Assembly: GCF_014905175.1 (NCBI RefSeq)
Contig: NC_057793.1
Location: forward strand, 17,022,673 to 17,086,672
Origin: Aphidius gifuensis
Lineage: Eukaryota > Arthropoda > Insecta > Hymenoptera > Braconidae
DNA length: 64,000 nucleotides
Reading direction: 5' to 3'
In this document: positions 36,712-47,081 of the stretch, piece by piece
Position numbering within the stretch: the first letter of the stretch is position 1
Layout: each line of letters opens with the position of its first letter
Program-made: the position numbers and the translations under genes
The notes under the pieces: generated by a model
What the model saw: only the letters and a program-made list of their open reading frames with translations
What the model was told of the DNA's origin: nothing
Databases searched by the model: none

Positions 36712-38458
36712 GAGCCATCTAAACTCGCGGGTTTATTATGTGTAAACATCTTCGGCGTGTTTCTACGAAAAATTCCTACGAATGCGCAAAGTGGGTAAAA
36801 ATGAAGTTGAAATATAAAAAAAACGGCTATTTATCGGTTATGTCGTATAGTTATTGAAATAACGAATTATTCTCAAATTTAATGATGGCAATCAATAGAG
36901 ATCGTCGGGGAGAAGAAAATGTTTTCAAAAAAACTTCGATATCTCTAATAGTTTTCGAGTTATAATATTTTTTAAAATTTCGATATATTGATTTTTTTTT
37001 ATTTATTTATTTATTAATGGAAGTCGACTAAACTCATCAAAGAGAAAAAAAATCGAATACAATTTTTTGATCGCGCGAATAGTTTTCGAATTATCGATAT
37101 CTTTCTAATGTTGATGATAATTTTTTTCATAATTGATAATATAATAGAGCTAAGTAAAAAAATGAAGCTAAGTAAAAAATATAGCTAAGTAAAAGATATA
37201 GCTAGTAAAATTATGTAGGTATTGTGTGTTTGGCTAGAAATATAGCTAAGTAAAAAATATAGCTAAGTAAAAAAAAATAGCTAAGCAAAAAATATAGCTA
37301 AGTAAAAAAAATAGCTAAGTAAAAAATATAGCTAAGTAAAAAAAACTTGGATATATTCATCATTTTCGAAAAAAAAATATATATTCGTGCTTAACAATAC
37401 GCGACAATCAATAATTAGCAGTTTTTTCGAAAAAAAAAACAAAAATTTCAACTTTTTTTTTTGAGAAAAAAAAATTGTATACATTTTTAAAAAAATATCG
37501 ATAATTTGATAACTATTCGAGATATAAAAATTTTTATTGGGCTTTTTTTTTAGCTTGGCGAGTTTTATCGATTGCCTTTATTAATATTGAAAAAAAAAAC
37601 TTAATATATAAGTTATTATAACTCGAAAACTATTCGCGATATCGAATTTTTTTATGTTGACTTTTTATCTTACTTGACGAGATTCATTGATGGCCATTAT
37701 TAAATTAGAGAATTAATCGTTATTTCAATAACTACACGATATATAACCGATAAATAGCCGTTTTTTCCATATTTCAACTCCATTTTTAACCACTGCGCAT
37801 TCGTAGGAATTTTTTCCGTATTTTTTCCGTAATCGTGAGAAAATTTACTATAAAAACCGAATAAAAAAACATGTTGTCTCGGTTATGATAATATCTTCTG
37901 ATATTCTTCTGTACAATTACAATAATAATTTTCTCTTTCAAACTAACACATCAGTCATCAATGTCTATTTCTCTTTTTTTAAAACATAAAATTAGTCAAT
38001 ATTATAAATAAATTATTATTGTATAATAATTCAATATTATGTTTTGTATTTAGGAAATATTATTTTATATAAACAATAAAAATACGTAGATTAATCTTGT
38101 AAATGAAAAATACTTGCATATGCATGTATATATATGTACAATATGAACTTTACTTCGCCTAACAAATGCAAGTATAACTAATAAATACAAATAAAATACT
38201 TGTATATTAATATATACAACGGCGCATATATATAATAATAAATAAATTAAAAATATAAATACGCGCATTTAAATTCATCTATACTACAGAACGTCTGATG
38301 GTAACGGTTACCGACCGATTACCATGGCGCTGCAAGGCGCAATGTAGACTGACAGAAAATGGATTCCTGCCCAGATCCGTTACCGGATCTGACGTCTAAA
38401 CTCTATGTTTTTTCCTTTTACTCTAACCCAACCCACGCCTAAAGATGTTTACACATCA
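36712..38458 (+). mobile_element. Family X, full copy inserted in the copia pol gene
   Basis: It is inserted between the copia integrase and reverse transcriptase regions, whose codons flank it. The left end is GAGCCATCTAAACTCGCGGG, then TGTGTAAACATCTTCGGCGT. The right end is CGCCTAAAGATGTTTACACA, an inverted match of the internal left motif. Long inverted arms (about 36770-37370 against 37470-37800) contain the TAGCTAAGTAAAAAATA minisatellite (about 37145-37340). A further 650-bp tail ends with the palindrome GGTAACGGTTACC and the hairpin AGATCCGTTACCGGATCT. Non-coding. Confidence 0.75.
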
Positions 38459-38460
38459 AT

Positions 38461-40149
38461 AATACAATAGAAATTGTAGATGACTCTGAAGATGAGCTAC
38501 CAAATGAAGACCCAATTACAATTCAAGATGCCAAAAATTCTGATGATGCCGAAGAATGGCAACAAGCAATCGAAAATGAATTACTATCTGAAATTAAAAA
38601 CAAAACATGGGATATTGTACCAAAACCAAAAGACAGAAAAGCTATTGGCAGTAGATACGTCTTCAAGACAAAAGAAATTCCTGGCTCAATTTCTGGCAAA
38701 AAGAAAGTCAGATTAGTAGCTAAAGGATGCTCTCAAAAATCAGGTGAAGATTATTTTGAAACATTCTCACCAGTTGCAAGACTCACTTCAATAAGAGTCA
38801 TGGCTGCACTAGCAGCAGAATTTGGACTCATGATACATCAAATGGATGTCGTAACAGCCTACCTGAATGGTGACTTGAATGAGAAAGTCTACATGAAAGT
38901 CCCTGAAGGGCTTGAAGATATGCTGACTAAAATGTTGTCAGGCAAACCTGTCGGATCGAGAAGGCAGGTCATGTCAGACAGACGCATTTTAGAAACAGCA
39001 GAAAATTGGAAAAACGAACTCCATAATGAGAACAACAAAGTCTGTTTATTAAGAAAAGCATTATACGGACTTAAACAGGCTGGAGTTCAATGGAACAGGA
39101 AACTGGTAACTGAATTGAAGAAACTAGGCCTACAACAGCTTACTCAGGATCCATGCATGTTTGTCGCCAGAGACAAACACGACATCATGATAATATTAAT
39201 ATATGTGGATGACATGCTCATTGCATCTGTTACATGGATAAATGAAATCAAATCGTCACTTTCCAAAGATTTTGAAATGAAAAATCTTGGTGAAGTTAAA
39301 CGATGCTTAGGTATAGAATTTAGCAGGCCTAAAGTAAATGATGTAGTACAATTAAATCAGAAGAAATACATAGAGGATATTCTTAAAAGATTTGATATGT
39401 CAAACTGCAAGCTAGTCTTGACTCCTATCGAGGCTAACTGCAACCTAGAGAAACCAAAGAATATAAATAATGATGAACTCCGAAGACTTCCATACAGGCA
39501 ACTCATTGGAGCTCTGATGTATTTAGCCTTTTTTACCAGGCCAGACATCTCATATGCAGTAAGCTATCTTAGTCAATTCAACTCATGTTACTTATCTGAA
39601 CATTGGAAAGCAGCAAAAAGAGTTCTCAGATATATAAAAGGCAGTATAGATACCAAGCTTGTATATAAAAGAACTGGTAAACAATTGTATGGTGTTGCTG
39701 ATGCAGATTGGGCAGGTGACAGAAATGATAGAAAATCATATACTGGATATGCTTTCATATTGGCTGGTGCCAGTATATCATGGGAATCAAGAAAGCAAAG
39801 AACTATCGCCTTATCTAGCACTGAAGCCGAATGTATGGCTTTATCACAGTCAACCAGAGAAGCATTATACATGCAAGAGCTATTTCGTCAGATCGGTATG
39901 TTAATAGAACATACAACTATTTACAATGACAATCAAAGTGCTCAAAAGCTTGTATTTAGTCAAGCATATCATTCTCGCACTAAACACATTGACATTAGAC
40001 ATCATTTCATCCGAGACGTCTATGAAAAAGGGCGAGTAACACCATCATATCTATCAACTAATAAGATGCCAGCAGACATGTTAACTAAAGGGTTAACATC
40101 GACAAAACTGACAAGTTGCAGCCAAGGACTTGGTCTACAATTAACGTAA
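38461..40149 (+). pseudogene. pol: Ty1/copia reverse transcriptase and RNase H
   Basis: The frame is open for about 560 codons from the X junction. Motifs are the copia RT entry EEWQQAIENEL, VRLVAKGCSQKSGEDY, HQMDVVTAYLNGDL, the catalytic ILIYVDDMLIA (about 39200), RLPYRQLIGALMYLAFFTRPD, and RNase H with GVADADWAGD, SSTEAECMALSQ and RTKHIDIRHHFIRD. It stops at 40149, 36 bp before the 3' LTR. It is coding-intact but separated from the protease and integrase by X and lacks gag, so I class it as part of a dead element that died relatively recently. Confidence 0.9.
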
Positions 40150-40171
40150 ACAACAGGTTCTACGCCATCAT

Positions 40172-40184
40172 CTTTGAGAGGAGG
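40172..40184 (+). promoter_or_regulatory. Polypurine tract of copia element
   Basis: TTTGAGAGGAGG directly precedes TGTTGGAGAT, the start of the LTR. Confidence 0.75.
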
Positions 40185-40474
40185 TGTTGGAGATACAAAG
40201 TCTGATGACACGTCCCTGACTAAATATATTTACAACTGCCCACTACCGGACACAAATCTTAACTTACAGGCTGACACTAAACAAACATACACAACCATAC
40301 ACTACACACACACTATATGCACCCCTATATAATATATTCATTCCAGTTCCGGCCGCCGTGCACTTTACACTCTTGCCTCGCATTATATATTCTCTGACTG
40401 CTAATTAAATAAACGTAACCAATAATATTGAATTGTACTTGTTATTATTTATGATCTACCCTCACATAACCAAC
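40185..40474 (+). repeat. 3' LTR of the Ty1/copia element
   Basis: 290 bp from TGTTGGAGATACAAAG to CATAACCAACA (TG...CA). It is about 90% identical by eye to the solo LTR at 56292-56584. A TATATAATATA element and AATAAACG near the 3' part are likely promoter and polyadenylation signals. Confidence 0.9.
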
Positions 40475-40619
40475 AGTAGTTTTAATAAATATGTTATTCG
40501 GCATTCAGTTTACAAATGTAGTCTATTGATGCAGAGACGTTGATCAATTTTTTCAAATAATCCAGGTTTCAAATCATTATTTATATTGTACAAGATCGTA
40601 TATTTCATATTCTTAACAT

Positions 40620-41210
40620 TTATACAATTTATTTTTAAGATTTTTAAAACGCCTCATATTTCCGATGCTAATATTAAACATAAAAATTTTGAGAATGAAA
40701 TATCTGATATAAACGGATTGAAAAAAGGATTGAAAAAATATCAAATAAAAATGATATGTGCAAGGAAAATAACATCAATATAGTAACACGGAACAAAAAA
40801 AATTTTCACGATACTATCAACTTAAAAAGGAAGAAAGATGAAACACGTCAAGGCTAGATTGAATCAAAAATCAAAAAACTTGAAAATAAAATGAATAAAA
40901 AAAAAAAAATAGAAATAAAAACTAATAAAAGAAAAATAAAAATGTTAGAAAACGTAAACGAATATATAATTGATAATAAAAATGAATTTTCATGAATGAA
41001 TGTACTGATGAACAAACATGTGATGTCAATATTGTAACAAGAAACAAAATACATATTCATGATACTATTGAGACAGAGAAAGGATGGATAAAATACGTCA
41101 AGAAAAGAGGAGATTGTATCGCACCACGTATCCAAATATACCACGATAATTTCACGAGGGTTGTAAGGCCTTATGTTTGATACAGGGCTATCAAAGGATG
41201 TGGAGGATAG
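40620..41210 (+). pseudogene. Decayed duplicated coding segment of unknown family
   Basis: Two stretches about 250 bp apart encode related peptides: INIVTRNKKNFHDTIN (about 40775-40822) and VNIVTRNKIHIHDTIETEKG (about 41025-41085). Each is preceded by a Cys and followed by a basic VKxR-like segment. Stops at about 40855 and 40995 break the frame. I do not recognise the family. It looks like a repeated domain of a former protein. Confidence 0.4.
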
Positions 41211-41332
41211 GTTGTAAATTGAAATAATAGGAATAACACTTTAAATAAATCCAAACACTGTGGCTCAAATTCTATTAATATATTCACTTTATTATTCTAT
41301 TAAAATTATAATTAATTGTATTGTATATTATA

Positions 41333-41748
41333 TAACAAAAAAAAAAACCTAGTTTTTTTACAAAAAGAAGCGTCAAGTATTCGAAATCGTTTAGCTATTC
41401 TATTTTTTCAATACAAAAAGATGTGGTACTAAAAAAAGTCAAGAATTAAATATTTTTTTAATGCATATAATTAAATCTTAACTGTTGACAAAATTTTAAA
41501 CTTGACCCCACTTTTTTTTCCCAATTTGAATTTTATATTTGTATATAATATACATATACAACCAGGTAGGGTCAATTTTGAAATTTTGTCAACAGTTAAG
41601 ACTTAATTATATGCATTAAAAAAATATTTAATTCTTGACTTTTTTGGTACCACATCTTTTTGTATTAAAAAAATAGAATAGCTAAATGATTTCGAATACT
41701 TGACGCTTCTTTTTGTAAAAAAAACTAGGTTTTTTTTTTTGTTATGAT
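41333..41748. mobile_element. Near-perfect palindromic MITE
   Basis: The left arm TATAACAAAAAAAAAAACCT ... GTTGACAAAATTTTAAA is mirrored by TTTGAAATTTTGTCAACAG ... AGGTTTTTTTTTTGTTAT. The arms are about 185 bp around a 45-bp loop with TATATAATATACATATA. No coding capacity. Confidence 0.8.
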
Positions 41749-42177
41749 ATCACATCTTTTTGTAAAGTTTTAATTATAATATATTTTTTTTCATACGTTG
41801 ACCAATTAATTTATTATTTATTCTCATGGAGTTTTATAAGGAGAGTAATCGGTGACGTTACATTGTGTATTAGCTTTTACCATAGGCAGCTGTTGAAGCT
41901 CGCGGAATGGAGCAATCGTAGCCAGTGCATATTATCACCAGTAACGGCGCTAGTAAGTCCAATGCACAAAGTCACATTATTTTTTATTTCATTAAAATTT
42001 TAGTTAATTTTTCAAAAACATTAACTCACGGGGGGTGGGGGGGTTAAAAATTCAAAAATTTTTATAAAATTTTCATGAAATTTTTATAAAAACTTCTTAA
42101 CAAGTTTGCCCAATTTTTATAAAATAATTTTATAAAATGATTTTATAAAAATTTTATAAGATATTTCCGTGGGGGTT
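41749..42177. other. No gene; ATTTTATAAAA-rich run
   Basis: Contains a G-rich run at 42029-42043 and repeated TTTTTATAAAATTTT words at 42055-42160. No gene is seen. Confidence 0.4.
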
Positions 42178-42700
42178 AAGGTTGAAAGTAAATCGCATCG
42201 GTGGACGAAGTTTGGGCTCGAGAGGGTGCGCATCTACACACGGTTATAAAAAATATTTTCAGTGCCCCTCTGTCCAAAATATATTCACTATACTGGCAGG
42301 TTCTTGGTATCTTGATAGACACACACATACTACCATAGCCAAGAAACATGAGACAGCACGACGAATAAAAGAGAGAGAATGACCGCTAATGATAGGAAAT
42401 TTTGATTCTGATAATTGAATATATTTCAAAATCAACAGACAAAATTGATCGTTGAGGGCTTAAAAAATCCGTATTATAATAAACTACAAGCTGATAGTAA
42501 ATTAAGGAGAATTGTATAGAAACTTTTTGAGCTACAGGAGAAAATATGTGTTCAGTTCCTATACCTACGTGTTAAAGTTGTCAACTTTGACATCAATTAT
42601 CAAAAATAAACAACCCACGAAAATTCCGAAAAAAATCAAGAAGATAGATAATTATTCAGGCTTTAATATAAACTCAAAAAATCAAAAATCGTATAGTGGG
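42178..42700. repeat. Family W repeat, copy 2
   Basis: Same order of blocks as 26815-27050: AGGTTGAAAGTAAATC, GACGAAGTTTGGGC, CTACAAGCTGATAGT and GTTGTCAACTTTGACATC. Non-coding. Confidence 0.5.
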
Positions 42701-42959
42701 AACTTCTATTTACATTCAACCTTAATGAACAAAGTGTGTAATAAAAAAAAACTTATTAGACAGAGTATGTGAGTTTAATAATGTACAATATAAATACTTG
42801 CTCGAATGCATACGTATATCACACGAATAGTTAAATCATTTAATATAAGAGGAAAAAAAAATAATAGTAATAAATAAAAAAAAAATATATTATGTTAACT
42901 TTAATTAATTATTTTTAAGTACAATTTGTTAAATTTATATACATAAATGATATAAATTT

Positions 42960-43037
42960 TACCCTAAAACCCTGTTACTGGTCTTGTACCGTTGGGTTAA
43001 AGAAAAATAAATAAATAAATAAATAAATAAATAAATT
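42960..43037 (+). repeat. 3' end of a non-LTR retrotransposon with (AAAT)n tail
   Basis: ACCCTAAAACCCTGTTACTG then GTACCGTTGGGTTAAAG and seven AAAT units is the layout of a LINE 3' terminus. The ORF1-like reading frame begins at the end of this tail, so two LINE pieces abut head to tail. Confidence 0.55.
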
Positions 43038-43790
43038 ATGTTGATGTTATCGATGAATAGTACGATCAGTGAGCTATCAACCAATATTAATAACAAAATT
43101 GACAACAAATTTGATCATGTTGTGTCCAAAGTTGAAGCACTCACGAAAGATGTCACATGTAGGCTTAAAATCCTTGACAAGGATCTTTCTGATACCAAAC
43201 AAGTTGTATCTGCTCTATCAATCTCTGTTATAGAACTTCAAACCACTAGCAACACTCATGACCAACAAATTCAACAAATAATTACTGATAGCAACAACAA
43301 CAACAGCACCAACAATAACACTAGCCAAGACCTAGTTAACAGAATGTCTAACGTTATAATTTTTGAAATTCCTGAGGACACTAATATTAACCTAACTGAT
43401 CAACAGAGAAAGGACGTGGATAGAGGTAAAGTTAATGAATTAATTAATACAATATTTCAAAATGTCTCTTTCCCTCTTGGCAAAATCTCAACCACCTATT
43501 CTCGCATCCACCCTTTCTCTGGTATGTCTGCTTCAACTAAACCTCGCATGACCAAGGTTCATTTCAACAATCTTATTAATCGAGAACTATTTGTCCAGCA
43601 CTTTTTCGGGGCCAAGTCCAAGCAAGAACTGCAAACATGGATGAATCAAATATATGTGTCAAACGATTTTTCTCCAATGCAAATCAAGCAGAGAAATCAA
43701 CTCAAACAGCAACTAATTCAAAATGGTCCACCAAATGCAACAGTCAAAATCATCAATGGCAATTTCAAGATTGTCAAAAACAAGAATTAG
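43038..43790 (+). CDS. LINE ORF1-like protein, 250 aa
   Basis: It starts at ATG 43038. Residues 1-90 are rich in heptad-like Leu/Ile/Val (ISELSTNINNKIDNKF ... VVSALSISVIELQ) and likely form a coiled coil, followed by an Asn/Gln/Thr linker. Residues from about 105 (SNVIIFEIPEDTNINLTDQQ) to 230 (FVQHFFGAKSKQELQTWMNQ) resemble the RRM-like RNA-binding region of LINE ORF1 proteins. The following frame encodes an endonuclease, which supports a LINE origin. The frame is intact, but the element is incomplete. Confidence 0.65.
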   Translation: MLMLSMNSTISELSTNINNKIDNKFDHVVSKVEALTKDVTCRLKILDKDLSDTKQVVSALSISVIELQTTSNTHDQQIQQIITDSNNNNSTNNNTSQDLVNRMSNVIIFEIPEDTNINLTDQQRKDVDRGKVNELINTIFQNVSFPLGKISTTYSRIHPFSGMSASTKPRMTKVHFNNLINRELFVQHFFGAKSKQELQTWMNQIYVSNDFSPMQIKQRNQLKQQLIQNGPPNATVKIINGNFKIVKNKN

Positions 43791-44323
43791 TCAACAATCA
43801 TTCACATGTCACCAGCAACTGTCACAACAACTCTAAATCAAACAACAACTCGGATCATCACGTGGTTGCGAAGCCTAACACGTCCATCATATCGTCACCT
43901 CGACGTATACCACCTAATATTTACACCTATCACAACTATCTTGATAATCAGTCTATTCGCACAGTAATTAAATTATATTATCAAAATGCACGTAGCATTA
44001 AAAATAAAAAAGCTAATGATTTATTGCTAAACTCACTTTTTAGCTCGTATAATATTATCGTTATCACTGAAACTTGGCTTGACAACTCAATTTCATCTGG
44101 TCATTATTTTGACAATTCTTTTTTTTCGGTGTATAGACAAGATAGAATAAGTAATGTTAAAACCAGAGGTGGTGGTGTATTGATTGCATTGAGACACAAT
44201 GTGTTCTCAAGACATCATAAAATCAATATTCCACAGTCACTGGCCGAAATTAATCAAATTAAATTACTAGGTATCTTTGTAGTATTTAAGAACATAAATT
44301 TTAGGGTCTATACATTGTATTAA
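43791..44323 (+). pseudogene. LINE ORF2 fragment: apurinic-type endonuclease N-terminus
   Basis: Read in the +2 frame relative to ORF1. It has KLYYQNARSIKNKK (Asn near the start of EEP endonucleases), IIVITETWLDNSIS with the catalytic Glu, YRQDR and RGGGVLIALRH. These are the first blocks of a CR1/Jockey-type endonuclease. The sequence stops at 44323 before the His-containing C-terminal block, and no reverse transcriptase follows, so the 3' part of ORF2 has been lost. Confidence 0.75.
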
Positions 44324-44469
44324 TCATTAATTTTATATTGTCAATCATTAATCTAATTACTTTATCATAATACAATCCCATTTTCTTACGTTATTATTAC
44401 CTTAATTTTACTTATTAATTTAACTAACTATTGTATATCACATGTAGCCCTATTTTGGTAGTAATACTA

Positions 44470-44720
44470 TTGAGATTTGATGGATTTTAATTTCTAACCC
44501 GATTCAACCTCAATTCGAGCTCGTTTCGACGTCGAAAGTTAACGTTATTCGACGTTGAATCAAGGCTAAATCGAGCTAGAAAATAAAATGCATAGAAAAT
44601 TATTAAATTTATAATAATAATATAATATTAAATTGTATTATATATTATTATTATTATATTGTATATTATTGTTGTTTTATAGAGGCCTAAGGGCGCTCCC
44701 TACAATAATAAAAAAAAAAT
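44470..44720 (+). repeat. Family Z repeat, copy 1
   Basis: It contains CGAGCTCGTTTCGACGTCGA, GTTAACGTTATTCGACGTTG and CTAGAAAATAAAATGCATAG, then an ATAATATTATT-rich tail. The inverse lies at 53200-53451, next to the 18S rRNA fragment. Confidence 0.65.
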
Positions 44721-44725
44721 TTTGT

Positions 44726-45139
44726 GAGCCATCTAGACTCGCGGGTTTATTATGCGTAAACATCTTCGGCGTGTTGTTGTAATTGAACAAAATGATAATA
44801 AGTACACATTTAAACAAATTTTTTTTATTCATTTATAAAAATATTATTTGTTTTTATTTCATTTTTTTCTATTTTCATACAATTATTGTTGTTCAGTAAT
44901 TTTCAATAATCAATGATTGTAGGATTTTTATATATCGAATTTTGTTCCTAATTTTATAATAACGATTGATAAAACACATGAAGTAAAAAAAAAAGTTCAA
45001 ATAAAATTTTTTAATATATTCCGAACGGCTGGTAAAAATATGTAGGTATTGTTTGTTTGGCTATAATTGAGACTAAGTAAAAAGTCTAGTGGCTAAGTAG
45101 AATATCTAGTGACTCGATTAAAAATCTAGCGGTTTAAAA
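44726..45139 (+). repeat. Family X left part, host of the following Y element
   Basis: It begins GAGCCATCTAGACTCGCGGG with TAAACATCTTCGGCGTG and runs to CTAAGTAAAAAGTCTAGTGG-type repeats. It resumes after the Y insertion at about 46675 and continues to about 47090, matching the inverse of 14090-14480. Confidence 0.7.
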
Positions 45140-45144
45140 AAAAA

Positions 45145-45220
45145 AAAAAAAATTAGCGTGTTGCGAGTACGCGCGGGGAAAGTGAAACTTCTTTCAGAGT
45201 AGTTTCATGTCACGCTGAAT

Positions 45221-45266
<46 letters not shown>

Positions 45267-46672
45267 TTAATCCTGACAATAATATTCGAATATAAATATT
45301 ATTAGTTAATAATAATTGTTAGTATTTATATTTCGAATATTATTATTATAAATTTTATTATTTATATCGACACATTAATAGAAGAAGGGCGTAAGTGCCA
45401 TTTTTAGGAATTTTTTTTTTCTAAAAAGAAAAGGGCGTGAGTTCGGGCTTTGCATCTAATTTTAAGGCTTAAAGAAAAAAAAAAGTGCGTATGTTCAGGG
45501 ACTTACGCCTTTTTTCCATTCTCAAAATCATTTTTAATAAAAGATGAAGATTTGTAATTATTTTTATGTTTTTCGTATTGATAATAAATTATATATAATT
45601 ATCAGTAAACAATCAATAATTTAAAAAATCCAGCCATTAAATAAATTTCAAATAAAATTGAAAATATGCCTTTCATCTTTTATCAAAAATTATTTTGATA
45701 ACGGGAAAAAAGGCGTAAATCCTTGGACATACGCCCTTTATCCTTTATCAAAGGTTGTTACGCCCATTTTCCCTTTTTTTTAAAAATTAGATGAAAAACC
45801 CGAAAATTCATAAATTTGCACTTACGCCCTTTTTCCTTTAAAATTGACGTTTTTGGCACTTCATTCTTTAATGCGACAATATAATTGATACCATCGATAT
45901 TATTACTAATATTATATTGATATTATTGTTAATCATAATATTATTGGAGTTATTATTATTTATAATATTATTATTCATATATAACCATAGTATACATAAA
46001 AGAATAATATTAAAAAATATCATCGATGATAATAATATCAATATAATATTAGTAATAATAACAATAATATTATCGATTTATAATAATATCAGTGATATTA
46101 ATAATATAAATAATAACATTGACAATAACATTTATATATAAATATTGATAATTATTAGTATTGATATTCAAAATATTATTATTATAGATATTATTATTAA
46201 TATCAATACTATTGTGAATAATTGGTAATATTATCAAAATTATTGTTGTTATAATTATCATCATTTATATATATTTATAATAATTTTATTGTTATTATAA
46301 TAATGATTCTTTAAACCCGCGAGATAACTATTGCTTAATACGTTTAAATGAATTTTTTTTAAAAATCAATTATATAAGTATTAAACTCAGTTGAACTGTT
46401 TAATAATATTTAAATAAAAAAAAAAAAGTCGCTCACGCATACACACATAGCAGCTGACGTTCCGAGTTTATATCCGCTTGTGGCCGAGCGTATACCAGAG
46501 AGAGTATACCAGAGAGAGTATACCAGAAAGAGTATACGTGACAGAGAGTATAGGAGAGCGTGTGACAGAGAGTAAACGCGAGCGTGTGACAGAGAGTAAA
46601 CGCGAGCGCGTAACGCTAGCAGGGCCTCGAATTTTTTTGCTACCCTCCGTAAAGAAGTTTCACTTCAAAAAA
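45145..46672 (+). repeat. Family Y, complete copy inside X
   Basis: It is colinear with 31547-33017, from AGCGTGTTGCGAGTACGCGC through the AAT trinucleotide core (45217-45265) and the ACTTACGCC words to GCTACCCTCCGTAAAGAAGT and TTCACTTC. The right part has GAGAGTATACCAGA and GAGAGTAAACGCGAGCG direct repeats (46495-46612). Confidence 0.75.
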
Positions 46673-47081
46673 AATTTAATATATCGAAATTTTTACTTCG
46701 ACTTCCTTATTTACTCGAAGAGTTTAATCGACTGCCATTATTATATTATTAGAATTAATCGTTATTTTAATAACTATACGATATATAACCGATAAATAGC
46801 CGTTTTTTCCATACTTCAACTCTATTTTTAACAACTTTGCGCATGTGTAAGAGGTTTTCCCGTATTTTTCTCGTAAACGTGAGAAAATTTTCTATAAAAA
46901 CTGATAAAAAAACATGTTGTCTGGGATATGATAATATCCTCTAAAAGTGTCGATATAATAAATTTGTATTTGTTTTATTGATATTTTTCCATATTAATAC
47001 GTCTTTACTTTCATACGCCGTGTACCTTTATATTACAGCACCTCGATAGTTCAGTTCCCAAATTATATTTTACAAACGGTA
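46673..47081 (+). repeat. Family X right part after the Y insertion
   Basis: Reverse complement of about 14090-14480, including ATAGCCGTTTTTTCCATACT, ACATGTTGTCTGGGATATG and CAGCACCTCGATAGTTCAGT. Confidence 0.7.

Noticed and set aside
45917..46264. Ile/Asn-rich frames resembling membrane segments
   Set aside because: Same AT repeat artefact in another Y copy.
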